NCBI GenBank assembly: GCA_964505265.1
Contig: CAZDGN010000002.1
Coordinates: forward strand, 1 to 64,000
From: CAILUF01 sp964505265
GTDB lineage: Bacteria > Pseudomonadota > Alphaproteobacteria > Rickettsiales > UBA1997
DNA: 64,000 nt
Direction of reading: 5' to 3'
Shown here piece after piece: positions 1-8,891 of this stretch. The position numbers and the translations under genes were made by a program. Under the pieces are notes generated by a model. It had not been told where the DNA came from, searched no databases, and worked only from the letters and a program-made list of their open reading frames with translations. The first letter of the stretch is position 1; each line of letters begins with the position of its first letter.

Positions 1-48
1 TCCGATATTAACATGCGGTTTATTACGCTGAAATGTTTGTTTTGACAT
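1..48 (-). CDS. tuf: Elongation factor Tu, N-terminal fragment
   Basis: Only the first 16 codons lie in the window; the gene runs off the left edge. Reading leftward from the ATG at 48, the peptide begins MSKQTFQRNKPHVNIG. This matches the conserved EF-Tu start (MSKEKFER-KPHVNVG) that precedes the GTP-binding loop. EF-Tu brings aminoacyl-tRNA to the ribosome. About 195 A/T-rich bases separate it from pepP upstream, so it probably has its own promoter there. The identification rests on this short but very conserved stretch. Confidence 0.88.
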   Translation of the reverse strand, partial: MSKQTFQRNKPHVNIG

Positions 49-243
49 AGTATTTTATTTTATAAATTAATTTATTAGAATTTATCTAACCAAATATTAA
101 CGATTTTGTAAATTCAATTAAGTTGAATTTAGTTACTTTAAAATATTTATATATAAATATATTTTTTAAAAAAGTGTCCATATATTTTCCACATAAAAAA
201 ATATATTGCAAGTTTTTTTTCTAAAATTTTTTTATTACACAAA

Positions 244-1980
244 TTAAATAATTTCCTTATAGTTATAATTGCTGCAAAGCCAATTAAATTCAGCATATTC
301 CAATAGTTTCCCAATTTCATAAATTATAGTTTGATGATATTGTTCTAACCATTTTTTTTCTGGATAGGTTAACATTTTAAAGTTTATCATCTTCAATTCA
401 AATGGCACTAATGATAACATTTTGAATTCTAGCATCGTATCGTTATATTTTTGTGCAACCATTAAATTTTCTAGTCTAATACCATATTCATTAGCTTTAT
501 AATAGCCAGGCTCATTAGATATAATCACATTTTCTTTAATTGATAATTGAGATTTTCTGCTGATTGAAAATGGTCCTTCATGAACTGATGCAAATGCCCC
601 AACTCCATGACCTGTACCATGCTCATAATCCTTTTCGTTATTCCATAAGTGATATCTAGCGATGCTATCAAGATTAGCACCAGATGTACCATTTGGAAAT
701 TTTGTTCGTGCTAAATTTATGTGTCCTTTTAAAACTCTTGTATAATCATCAATCATCTCTTGGGTTGGTGTTCCGATGCAAATTGTTCTTGTGATATCGG
801 TTGTTCCCATAAAATCATCACCTAAATATTGACCACCAGAATCAATTAATAAGAGATTGTTTGGTATAATTTCTTTGTTGCTTTCTAGCGTTGCTTTATA
901 ATGAATTATTGCCCCGTTGCTTGCGAATCCAGCTATCGTATCAAAGCTCGGATATTTAAAATCTTTTGATTGCTCTCGAAATTTTAATAATTTTTGAGCA
1001 ACAATAATTTCAGATAATGAAATTTTATTATTGACTGCTTGAGCAAGCCAATAAAGAAATTTAATCATTGCAACCGCATCTTGATAATGTGATTTTATTG
1101 CTCCTATTATCTCAGTTTTATTTTTAATTGCTTTAGTTGTTTCAATTGGACATAAATTATCTATGAGTTTAATTTGATGATCTTCGAATATTTCATATAT
1201 CCAATAGTTTGTTGAAGCGAAGTCGGCTTGAAGAGATAGTTTTTTTGGTAAATATTTATTTAAATTTGATTTTAATTCTTCAATTTCGACTATTTCCACA
1301 TTATCTGGAATGGGGAAATCCGTAAATAATTCTGAATTTGAAAATATTATTAATTTTCCGTTTTTCAACAATACCGAATGAGCTAAAAAAATTGGAGTAT
1401 AATTTATATCATTGCCCCTCAAATTTAAGAGCCAATTTAGGTTTTCTGGCTTGGAAATAAATATTCCATCAAGATAAATTTGAGAAATTATTTTATTTTT
1501 CTTTGATTGAAATGATTCACCAGCAATATCATCAGGAATTTTAAAAATATTCTTTTTATTTTTTATTAAATTATATGTCTGTACTTTAACAGGATTATCC
1601 TGCAAAAAAGTGATTTTTGGAATAAATTTTTCACATTCTCCTATAAATTTTTTGCTAGTTATTTTGGGGTCAATTGCTAAATGTAAATTAGTTTTGATAT
1701 TGTTTTTTAGCCATAAAATTGTTGATTGATCGGCGGTGTTAATAATATCATATTCATTTAAATCAATTTGATTTTTGGCCTGTAATAAATAGCGTCCATC
1801 TGTAAATAAATAGTTTTTATTTTGAGTAAAAACTATGGTTGCATTAGATCCTGTAAAGCCAGAAATTTCCTGAACTCTTTTTTGATTTTGCGGGACGTAT
1901 TCTGAGAAAAATTCATCAGAATTTGGTAAAATAAAATAATCGAAGTTGTTGTTTATTAAAAAATCCCTAATTAATTTCAT
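244..1980 (-). CDS. pepP: Xaa-Pro aminopeptidase (M24 family, long three-domain form)
   Basis: Removes N-terminal residues that precede proline from peptides, using two metal ions. At 578 residues it is the long form: two creatinase-like N-terminal domains followed by the pita-bread catalytic domain. The five expected metal ligands are visible: D380 (LLIDSGG), D395 (TTDITRT), H458 (HGTGHGVG), E490 (NEPGYY) and E504 (IRLENL). It follows hemC on the same strand with a 14-base gap, so it is probably the last gene of an rpmJ-hemC-pepP unit. Peptide breakdown of this kind suits an organism that feeds on host peptides, which is inference. Confidence 0.92.
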   Translation of the reverse strand: MKLIRDFLINNNFDYFILPNSDEFFSEYVPQNQKRVQEISGFTGSNATIVFTQNKNYLFTDGRYLLQAKNQIDLNEYDIINTADQSTILWLKNNIKTNLHLAIDPKITSKKFIGECEKFIPKITFLQDNPVKVQTYNLIKNKKNIFKIPDDIAGESFQSKKNKIISQIYLDGIFISKPENLNWLLNLRGNDINYTPIFLAHSVLLKNGKLIIFSNSELFTDFPIPDNVEIVEIEELKSNLNKYLPKKLSLQADFASTNYWIYEIFEDHQIKLIDNLCPIETTKAIKNKTEIIGAIKSHYQDAVAMIKFLYWLAQAVNNKISLSEIIVAQKLLKFREQSKDFKYPSFDTIAGFASNGAIIHYKATLESNKEIIPNNLLLIDSGGQYLGDDFMGTTDITRTICIGTPTQEMIDDYTRVLKGHINLARTKFPNGTSGANLDSIARYHLWNNEKDYEHGTGHGVGAFASVHEGPFSISRKSQLSIKENVIISNEPGYYKANEYGIRLENLMVAQKYNDTMLEFKMLSLVPFELKMINFKMLTYPEKKWLEQYHQTIIYEIGKLLEYAEFNWLCSNYNYKEII

Positions 1981-1994
1981 GGTGTATTTTTTGA

Positions 1995-2945
1995 TTAAAT
2001 TAAAATTTTTTTAAGTAAATTATGTGCTTTGATTTTTGTTTCCTCCCCAGCCTTCTTTCCAATTTCAAGGGCGGTTTTAATATTTGCTTTTCCAGAAATA
2101 TTAAATTCAAAAATATCTGAACCATTAAAATCAATTATAGCGGTTTTTAGATTAATTTTACCATCTAATATTTCTGCATAAACTCCAACCGGTGTATGAC
2201 ACGATGCTCCAAGTTCTTGAAGGAACGATCTTTCGCATGATATTGCAATTTCTGAATTTTCGTCATTAATTTTTTTACAAATATTGTCAATGCTATGGTC
2301 GTCATTGCGGATTTGAAGAGCTAATGCTCCCTGACCAACAGATGGAATCATTTCTTGTGTAGTAAAAATATGATTTATAGAATTTTCTTTGCTAAGACGA
2401 ACCAATCCAGCAACTGCCATAATAGTGGCATCAATTTCATCATCAGTTAATTTTCGAAGACGAGTATCAACATTTCCGCGTAAATTAATGAATTTTAAAT
2501 CTGGTCTTAATCTAGATAAAAAAGCTTGTCTTCTGGGTGATGAAGTGCCGATTTTAGAATTTTTTGGGAGTTTGTCTGGGTTTGGAAATTTTTTGGATAT
2601 AAAGCAATCATTTGGGTTAATTCTTTTGGAGTATGCTCCGATTTTAGTTTTTTTGTCAATAAAAGGTGGAACATCTTTGGCCGAATGAACAGCTATATCT
2701 ATAGTTTTATTCAGCAGTGCCTCTTCTAGCTCTTTAACAAACAAGCCTTTTCCTCCAATATCGGCAAGTTTTTTGTTGAGAATTTTGTCACCTGAAGTTT
2801 GAATTGGAACGATCTCAATTTTTAATTTTGGGAAATAATCCGCAAGCAAGATATGAATTTCTGCAACTTGGGCTAGAGCTAATCTGCTGGATCTAGTTCC
2901 AAGTCTTAGAGTTTTGGTGTAATCGGTGATTTTGAAATCAATCAT
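1995..2945 (-). CDS. hemC: Hydroxymethylbilane synthase (porphobilinogen deaminase)
   Basis: Polymerises four porphobilinogen molecules into the linear tetrapyrrole hydroxymethylbilane in heme synthesis. The 316 residues have normal family length. The N-terminal RLGTRSSRLALAQ segment, the substrate-binding arginines around IGTSSPRRQ (residues 132-140) and INLRGNVDTRL (153-163), and the cofactor-attaching cysteine C249 in LGASCHTPVG are all present. It lies 12 bases after rpmJ and 14 before pepP. The same window encodes the first enzyme of the pathway, an ALAS-type HemA near 60 kb, so the heme pathway appears active but dispersed. Confidence 0.96.
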   Translation of the reverse strand: MIDFKITDYTKTLRLGTRSSRLALAQVAEIHILLADYFPKLKIEIVPIQTSGDKILNKKLADIGGKGLFVKELEEALLNKTIDIAVHSAKDVPPFIDKKTKIGAYSKRINPNDCFISKKFPNPDKLPKNSKIGTSSPRRQAFLSRLRPDLKFINLRGNVDTRLRKLTDDEIDATIMAVAGLVRLSKENSINHIFTTQEMIPSVGQGALALQIRNDDHSIDNICKKINDENSEIAISCERSFLQELGASCHTPVGVYAEILDGKINLKTAIIDFNGSDIFEFNISGKANIKTALEIGKKAGEETKIKAHNLLKKILI

Positions 2946-2957
2946 CTTGATATCAAA

Positions 2958-3083
2958 TTAGCCCTGACGTGCTTTAAAACGAGGATTTACTTTGTTGATA
3001 ACATAAAGACGTCCTTTTCTGCGAACAACTTTGCAATTTTTATCTCTTTTTTTAGCTGATTTTATTGAATTATAAATTTTCAT
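2958..3083 (-). CDS. rpmJ: 50S ribosomal protein L36
   Basis: A 41-residue basic protein beginning MKIYNSIKSAKKRDKNC and ending in NPRFKARQG. This is the L36 form usual in Alphaproteobacteria: it carries VVRRKGRLYVINK and retains only one cysteine, so the zinc site of other L36 forms is absent. The purine-rich AAAGG directly abuts the ATG, closer than a normal Shine-Dalgarno site, so initiation may be weak or leaderless. It is the first gene of a probable unit with hemC and pepP. Confidence 0.93.
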   Translation of the reverse strand: MKIYNSIKSAKKRDKNCKVVRRKGRLYVINKVNPRFKARQG

Positions 3084-3214
3084 CCTTTAAAAAATTATTT
3101 TGATATTTTGAGCTTAAGATTTTACATATAAACTTTCAAAGATTAAAAGTAATTAAAAACTCGAATTTTGTAATGTTTCTTAAATTTTAATCATAAATTT
3201 AATATTGTCAAACC

Positions 3215-4396
3215 CTATCTATCAATTTCTCCAAAAACTATGTCTTGAGTGGAAATAATTGTTACGACATCTGCAAGTAAATGACCCTTGGCCATAAACT
3301 CTAAACCCTGTAGGTGAGAGAATCCCGGAGCCCTTACCCGACAGCGATGTGGTTTGTTTGATCCATCAGAAATTATGTAAACACCAAATTCTCCTTTTGG
3401 AGCTTCAACGCAAGCATAAGCCTCTCCAGCATTGACATGATATCCTTCTGTGTAAAGCTTAAAGTGATTAATAAGGCTTTCCATAGAAGTTTTCATGTCC
3501 GCTCTTTTTGGTGGTGAAATTTTTTTGTCATCAGTAGTAATTTCACCAGATGGAATTTTTTCTATACATTGTTTAATTATTTTAATTGACTCTCTCATTT
3601 CTTGAACTCGAATCAAATAACGATCATAAGAGTCTCCGTTGATGCCAACTGGAATATCAAAATCGAGCTCTCCATAAATTTCATAGGGTTGACTTTTTCT
3701 TAAATCCCAAGCCAAACCAGATCCACGTATCATCGGTCCAGAAAATCCCCAATCTAAAGCTTGTTGCTTGGATACAACTCCAATTCCAACTAATCTTTGT
3801 TTAAAAATTCTGTTCTCAGTTAAAAGATTTTCCATATCATCAATTTTCTTTGGAAAATCTTTTATAAATTTAGCAATTTCATTGAGTAATCCAGATGGTA
3901 AGTCTTGATGAACCCCGCCCGGTCTGATATATGCAGAGTGCATTCTTGAGCCAGAAACTTTTTCATAAAATCCCATCATAATTTCTCTTTCTTCAAACAT
4001 CCAGAGTAATGGAGTCATAGCTCCAACATCAAGTGCTTGAGTGGTAATGGCCATAATGTGATTTAAAATTCTGGTAATTTCTGAAAACATTACTCGAATA
4101 TATTGAGCTCTCGGAGGAATTTTGCATTGTAATAATTTTTCTACGGCTAATGCATACGCATGTTCTTGACACATTGGTGAAACATAATCAAGTCTATCAA
4201 AATATGGAACGGCTTGCAAATAGGTTTTATATTCAATCAATTTTTCAGTACCACGATGTAGAAGTCCAATATGAGGATCCGCCCTAGTTATTACCTCTCC
4301 ATCCATTTCTAGAATTAATCTTAATACACCATGTGCAGCGGGGTGTTGAGGACCAAAATTAATGGTCATATTTTTAGTTTTAGTATGCGAAGTCAC
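3215..4396 (-). CDS. nuoD: NADH-quinone oxidoreductase subunit D
   Basis: The 49-kDa subunit of respiratory complex I, part of the peripheral arm that lines the quinone-binding chamber together with NuoB. The 393 residues match the usual length. Typical motifs are NFGPQHPAAHGVLR at the N-terminus, the quinone-site HIGLLHRGTEKL (around residues 42-53) and the C-terminal DIVFGEIDR. The usual nuoC upstream and nuoE downstream are absent here; nuoF sits alone near 48 kb. This shows that the complex I operon is broken up in this genome. Confidence 0.97.
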   Translation of the reverse strand: MTSHTKTKNMTINFGPQHPAAHGVLRLILEMDGEVITRADPHIGLLHRGTEKLIEYKTYLQAVPYFDRLDYVSPMCQEHAYALAVEKLLQCKIPPRAQYIRVMFSEITRILNHIMAITTQALDVGAMTPLLWMFEEREIMMGFYEKVSGSRMHSAYIRPGGVHQDLPSGLLNEIAKFIKDFPKKIDDMENLLTENRIFKQRLVGIGVVSKQQALDWGFSGPMIRGSGLAWDLRKSQPYEIYGELDFDIPVGINGDSYDRYLIRVQEMRESIKIIKQCIEKIPSGEITTDDKKISPPKRADMKTSMESLINHFKLYTEGYHVNAGEAYACVEAPKGEFGVYIISDGSNKPHRCRVRAPGFSHLQGLEFMAKGHLLADVVTIISTQDIVFGEIDR

Positions 4397-4442
4397 TTTA
4401 AAATTAAATAAGGTTTGAAATTTTTTATTACATTTTAGTAAT

Positions 4443-5426
4443 TTAAGATAAAATATTCAAATTAATTTTTTGTCTAATTTGATTATTTTTGGAAATAGTA
4501 GTTTTGATGCCAAGTCCAAGGGGTTCTTGATGGTATGAATGCCCTAATATTGCATTGCAATCTTGATAAATTGGAACTTGAAAATTTACTTTATTAATGA
4601 ACATTTTAATAGCAAGCTCAATTTTTTTAACTTTGGGTTTACCAAATTCATTTTCTGCCAAAAAATTTCCAAGGAGAATTGCTTTAGGTTTTTGCTTATT
4701 TTCATTAATCATAAAAGCAATTTGGGTTAAAAATCTATCAAGCCTTTCCCCGTCTTCACCCTCATCCTCTAAAAACAAAATTTTATTATGCCAATTTATT
4801 TGGTATCTAGTTCCAATATTTGCAGATAAAACACTGAGGCAGCCTCCTACAATTTCAGAACATATCTCGATTTCTTGACCCTTAAGTAAATGTAAATCAT
4901 ATTCTAAAATTTGATTTTTAGCAAGAATTAGGTTTAAAATTTTTTTTACCGAAATCTCGCTAACTTTTTTTTTAACAATTTGATTGAGCATAGGTGCGCA
5001 AATTATATCCCAGCCCCAGTTTTTTTGCATAAAAGTAGCAATCGAGGTGATGTCGCTAAAACCAATTAAAGTTTTTTTAGGAATTTTATGTTTAGGATAA
5101 CTTGCTAAAAGAGGCAATAAATCTGCACTTCCATATCCTCCTTTCGTGCACCACAGAATTTTAGAATTTGGGTTAGTAGCGGATGAAATTAAATTATCAA
5201 ATCTTTTATTAACATCTATTGATGAAAAAAAACTATCATCATATTTTATTAACGAAACACAACCCTCATTAAAATAATTAAATCTTAATGAATGACTTTT
5301 AAGAAACAATTTAATTAATTCGTTATCCTCCAAAGTTAGTGGGGTAGCTGGAGAAATTAAATCTATTTCATGAAAATTTTTTTTTAACATTTGTAAATTT
5401 TGAATTGATTTTGAGTTTTCTATCAC
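4443..5426 (-). CDS. ldcA: LD-carboxypeptidase (muramoyltetrapeptide carboxypeptidase, S66 family)
   Basis: Cytoplasmic serine peptidase that trims the terminal D-Ala from recycled murein tetrapeptides. The family catalytic triad can be placed at S100 (GGYGS), E220 (LFLEDEGE) and H296 (ILGHSYHQ). The length of 327 residues is normal. It is divergent from leuA with a 47-base gap and lies 46 bases upstream of nuoD. Together with mltA and the MurU-like gene it indicates that peptidoglycan is made and recycled in this organism. Confidence 0.88.
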   Translation of the reverse strand: MIENSKSIQNLQMLKKNFHEIDLISPATPLTLEDNELIKLFLKSHSLRFNYFNEGCVSLIKYDDSFFSSIDVNKRFDNLISSATNPNSKILWCTKGGYGSADLLPLLASYPKHKIPKKTLIGFSDITSIATFMQKNWGWDIICAPMLNQIVKKKVSEISVKKILNLILAKNQILEYDLHLLKGQEIEICSEIVGGCLSVLSANIGTRYQINWHNKILFLEDEGEDGERLDRFLTQIAFMINENKQKPKAILLGNFLAENEFGKPKVKKIELAIKMFINKVNFQVPIYQDCNAILGHSYHQEPLGLGIKTTISKNNQIRQKINLNILS

Positions 5427-5473
5427 TTATAATTAGTTTTATTAAAACATTAAAATATCTATTTTAAAATTCA

Positions 5474-6979
5474 ATGACCAAGCAAAAAATATTTATCTTT
5501 GATACCACATTGCGCGATGGAGAGCAAGCTCCGGGAGCAACTATGAATATTGAAGAAAAACTATTAATCGCCAAAAATCTTGAAAGAATGGGTGTTGATG
5601 TTATTGAGGCGGGTTTTCCAAGTGCTTCTCAAGGTGATTTTAATGCAGTTAATAGAATTGCCAAGGCTATAAAAAATTCAACTATTTGCGGTTTAGCGAG
5701 AGCCAAAAAAACTGATATTGAAATCACCGCTAAAGCTCTTAAAGATGCAAAAAAATCGCGTATACACACCTTTATAGCAACTTCGCCAATTCATATGGAA
5801 TATAAATTAAAAATGACGAAAGAGCAAGTTATTGAAGCTATAAAAGACAGTGTTAGCTTTGCTAGAAATAATTGCGACGAAGTTGATTGGTCGCCAGAAG
5901 ATGCGACAAGGTCACAAAAAGATTTTTTGTTTAAGGCTATTGAAGTTGCTATTAAAGCTGGGGCTAGTGTAATTAATATTCCAGATACTGTTGGTTATAC
6001 TACTTTTGATGAATATGCCAGTTTGATTAAGGAGATTTTGAATAATGTTGCAAACATTGATAAGGCGATAATTTCGGCTCATTGTCATAACGATCTTGGT
6101 TTGGCGGTGGCGAACTCATTATCAGCATTGCAGGCTGGTGCAAGGCAAATTGAATGTACTATAAATGGAATTGGTGAGAGAGCGGGTAATGCTGCACTCG
6201 AAGAAATTGTTATGGCTATAAAAACCAGAAGCGACATCTATAATTTTGACTGCAATATTGATACCACTATGATTTCAAGAGTATCGAAGTTAGTTTCAAA
6301 CATCACAGGCTTTGTAATACAGCCAAATAAAGCTATTGTTGGGGCAAATGCCTTTGCCCATGAAAGCGGGATTCATCAAGATGGAATGCTTAAAAATCGT
6401 GAAACATACGAAATTATGACTCCACAATCTGTAGGCATCGAAAAGGCAACTCTCACCCTTGGAAAGTTATCGGGAAGCTCGGCATTTAAAAATAAAATTA
6501 ATGAACTTGGTTATGATTTAACTGAACAAGCAATTAACGAAGCGTTTGCTAAATTTAAAATTCTAGCCGATAAGAAAAAAGAGATTACCGATGAAGATCT
6601 GGTCTCCTTAATAGATGGCTCAATTGTTGAAAATCAATCAAATTATCAATTATTAGAACTTGATGTAAATTGTGGAAATAATAGAAATGCTGAAATATTC
6701 ATTAAAATAAGAATTGACAGCAATATTAAATCCGCTAAATTTATATCTAAGGATGGACCGGTTGATGCAATTTTTTTAGCAATTAATGAAATTATCCCAA
6801 ATAGCGCTCAGCTCGAGCTCTATAAAGTAGAAGCGGTAACTGAAGGCACTGATGCTATCGCTAATGTTCTGGTTCGTTTAAATTATAATAATAGAATATA
6901 TTCGGCAACGGGCGCTGATACAAATGTATTAGTAGCTTCAGCGGTTGCCTATATAAATTGTTTACAAAAATTAAAATAA
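5474..6979 (+). CDS. leuA: 2-isopropylmalate synthase
   Basis: Condenses acetyl-CoA with 2-oxoisovalerate, the committed step of leucine synthesis. The HMGL-like TIM barrel carries TLRDGEQAPGATM near the N-terminus and the metal-binding HCHNDLGLAVANS. It is followed by the linker with GIHQDGM and a C-terminal LeuA allosteric domain (about residues 370-501), so feedback control by leucine is likely retained. No leuB, leuC or leuD is in the window; leuA sits directly upstream of mreB on the same strand. A complete LeuA in an otherwise reduced genome is notable. Confidence 0.94.
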   Translation: MTKQKIFIFDTTLRDGEQAPGATMNIEEKLLIAKNLERMGVDVIEAGFPSASQGDFNAVNRIAKAIKNSTICGLARAKKTDIEITAKALKDAKKSRIHTFIATSPIHMEYKLKMTKEQVIEAIKDSVSFARNNCDEVDWSPEDATRSQKDFLFKAIEVAIKAGASVINIPDTVGYTTFDEYASLIKEILNNVANIDKAIISAHCHNDLGLAVANSLSALQAGARQIECTINGIGERAGNAALEEIVMAIKTRSDIYNFDCNIDTTMISRVSKLVSNITGFVIQPNKAIVGANAFAHESGIHQDGMLKNRETYEIMTPQSVGIEKATLTLGKLSGSSAFKNKINELGYDLTEQAINEAFAKFKILADKKKEITDEDLVSLIDGSIVENQSNYQLLELDVNCGNNRNAEIFIKIRIDSNIKSAKFISKDGPVDAIFLAINEIIPNSAQLELYKVEAVTEGTDAIANVLVRLNYNNRIYSATGADTNVLVASAVAYINCLQKLK

Positions 6980-6984
6980 TAATT

Positions 6985-6990
6985 AGGAGA
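6985..6990 (+). promoter_or_regulatory. Ribosome binding site that sets the mreB start
   Basis: AGGAGA lies three bases before the ATG at 6994. It favours that ATG over the upstream in-frame ATG at 6958, which lies inside leuA and would add 12 residues not found in MreB proteins. Confidence 0.8.
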
Positions 6991-6993
6991 AAT

Positions 6994-8034
6994 ATGTTTC
7001 CAAAACTTTTTTCATTTACTTCAAAAGATATTGCCATAGATTTAGGCACCGCAAACACTTTAGTCTATGTTCGTGGTCAAGGAGTGGTATTAAATGAGCC
7101 ATCTGTAGTAGCGGTTTTAAACGAATCAGGAAAGGCAATTACTTGTGCTTTTGGTAATACTGCCAAAAGAATGCTTGGAAGAACTCCTGCAAAAATCGAA
7201 GCAATTCGTCCCCTTAAAGATGGTGTTATTGCTGATTTTAAAGTTGCTGCCGAAATGATTAAGCATTTTATTCGTGAAGTTAATCAAACCAAAAGCTGGT
7301 TAGGTCCGCAAGTAATTATCTGTGTCCCATCTGGTTCAACTCCCGTTGAAAGAAGGGCTATTCAAGATGCAGCAGAAGGGGCTGGAGCCAATGAGGTTTA
7401 TTTGATTGAAGAGCCGATGGCCGCCGCAATTGGAGCAAATTTACCAGTAACAGAGCCAACTGGTTCAATGATTGTTGATATTGGTGGTGGCACTACTGAG
7501 GTTGGTATTTTATCGCTTGGTGGTATTGTTTATTCTCGCTCTGTTCGTGTTGGTGGTGACAAAATGGACGAAGCAATTATATCTTATATTAGAAGATATC
7601 AAAATTTATTAATTGGTGAATCAACTGCAGAAAGAATTAAAAAAACTATTGGTGCCGCCTGCCCTCCTGAACAAGGAGATGGCTTAGTCATTGAAGTTAA
7701 GGGAAGAGATTTATCAAATGGCATTCCAAAAGAAATGATTTTAACTGAAAGACAAATTGCTGAAAGTTTAATGGAGCCAGTTGAGCAAATAGTTGATGCA
7801 ATCAAGGTTGCACTTGAATGTACTCCACCAGAATTATCTTCTGATATTGTTGAAAGAGGAATTGTTTTATCAGGTGGCGGAGCATTGCTTAAAAATCTTG
7901 ACCACGTTATTAGACAAGCTACTGGTCTACCAGTATTTGTAGCTGAAGATCCGTTGCTATGTGTGGTTAATGGATGTGGTAAGGTTCTTGAAAATACTAA
8001 AATGTTTAGGGCTACTTTATTTCGTCAAGATTAA
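6994..8034 (+). CDS. mreB: Rod-shape-determining protein MreB
   Basis: Bacterial actin homologue that forms membrane-associated filaments and guides lateral wall synthesis. From the ATG at 6994 it has 346 residues, starting MFPKLFSFTSKDIAIDLGTANTLVY. It shows the actin-fold nucleotide-binding motifs DLGTANT, IVDIGGGTTEVG and GIVLSGGGALL. An upstream ATG at 6958 overlaps leuA and is rejected because of the good AGGAGA site. It is followed after 11 bases by mreC, the usual partner, so the two are cotranscribed. A rod-like or at least wall-bearing cell is implied. Confidence 0.97.
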   Translation: MFPKLFSFTSKDIAIDLGTANTLVYVRGQGVVLNEPSVVAVLNESGKAITCAFGNTAKRMLGRTPAKIEAIRPLKDGVIADFKVAAEMIKHFIREVNQTKSWLGPQVIICVPSGSTPVERRAIQDAAEGAGANEVYLIEEPMAAAIGANLPVTEPTGSMIVDIGGGTTEVGILSLGGIVYSRSVRVGGDKMDEAIISYIRRYQNLLIGESTAERIKKTIGAACPPEQGDGLVIEVKGRDLSNGIPKEMILTERQIAESLMEPVEQIVDAIKVALECTPPELSSDIVERGIVLSGGGALLKNLDHVIRQATGLPVFVAEDPLLCVVNGCGKVLENTKMFRATLFRQD

Positions 8035-8045
8035 TTACATAAAAA

Positions 8046-8876
8046 ATGTATTTTGAACAAAATACTAAATCAAATTTGATTATAAAACATAGTTTCAACC
8101 TTGTTTTTCGTAAGGTTGAAACAATATTTTTTATATTATTATCGATTATTCTTTTAATAACGTCCAAAGTAAATAAAGATTTTACCAATAAAATTAACGA
8201 AGTTTTTATTAATATTTCATCACCAATTGTTTCTGTAATATCTTTTCCAATTAATACATCATTCGACCTGATCATTAACTTTAACCAACTGATTTTAGCT
8301 AAAAAGGAAAATGAAAAACTTAGAAGCGAATTGTTAAAATTACAAAATTACTATATAAGTTCATTGGGTATACATCAGGAAAATAAAGAGCTTAGAAATG
8401 CCTTAAACTTTATAAAATCTAAAACTGAAAATTATAAAATTGCTCGTATTATTGGTATTTCAAATAAAATTTTTGACAATAAAATACTTATTGATTCGGG
8501 TAAGGATCGTGGAATTAGAGAAGGACAAATTGTTACAGGAGACCGTGCAGTAATTGGAAGGGTCGCTGAGGTTTTTGGCGATAAATCAAGAATTTTGTTA
8601 CTTACCGATTCAAATTCACGAATTCCAATTATCGCCTCTCGTACTAGAAATAGAGGTATTATATCAGGTAATAATAGTGGATTAATGGAAATTTTATATT
8701 TGCCAAAAAATCATCAAATAAATTTGGGTGATAAAATATTCACCTCTAGCGATGGCGATGTTATACCGCCAGGATTATTGGTTGGTATAGTAAAAAAAAT
8801 TGATAAAAATTCAGTTTATGTAGCCCCGATTGAAAATATTTCTAGCTTAAATATTGTTTCAATTATTGATTATTAA
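8046..8876 (+). CDS. mreC: Rod-shape-determining protein MreC
   Basis: Periplasmic scaffold anchored by one N-terminal membrane helix (about residues 27-43, VETIFFILLSIILLITS). A coiled-coil (about residues 80-110) comes next, then the double beta-barrel MreC domain with GxDRGIREGQIVTG and SDGDVIPPGLLVG. It links MreB inside the cell to the wall synthases outside. At 276 residues its length is normal. It directly follows mreB; no mreD, pbp2 or rodA is seen next to it, and lpd follows after 15 bases. Confidence 0.93.
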   Translation: MYFEQNTKSNLIIKHSFNLVFRKVETIFFILLSIILLITSKVNKDFTNKINEVFINISSPIVSVISFPINTSFDLIINFNQLILAKKENEKLRSELLKLQNYYISSLGIHQENKELRNALNFIKSKTENYKIARIIGISNKIFDNKILIDSGKDRGIREGQIVTGDRAVIGRVAEVFGDKSRILLLTDSNSRIPIIASRTRNRGIISGNNSGLMEILYLPKNHQINLGDKIFTSSDGDVIPPGLLVGIVKKIDKNSVYVAPIENISSLNIVSIIDY

Positions 8877-8891
8877 CTAATTTTATAACAT

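Noticed and set aside
4597..4878. Plus-strand open frame inside ldcA
   Set aside because: It is antisense to a clearly conserved gene and has no family features, as with other overlapping frames inside conserved genes.
6958..6993. Longer MreB start
   Set aside because: It lies inside leuA, adds residues absent from the family and lacks the AGGAGA site found before the ATG at 6994.
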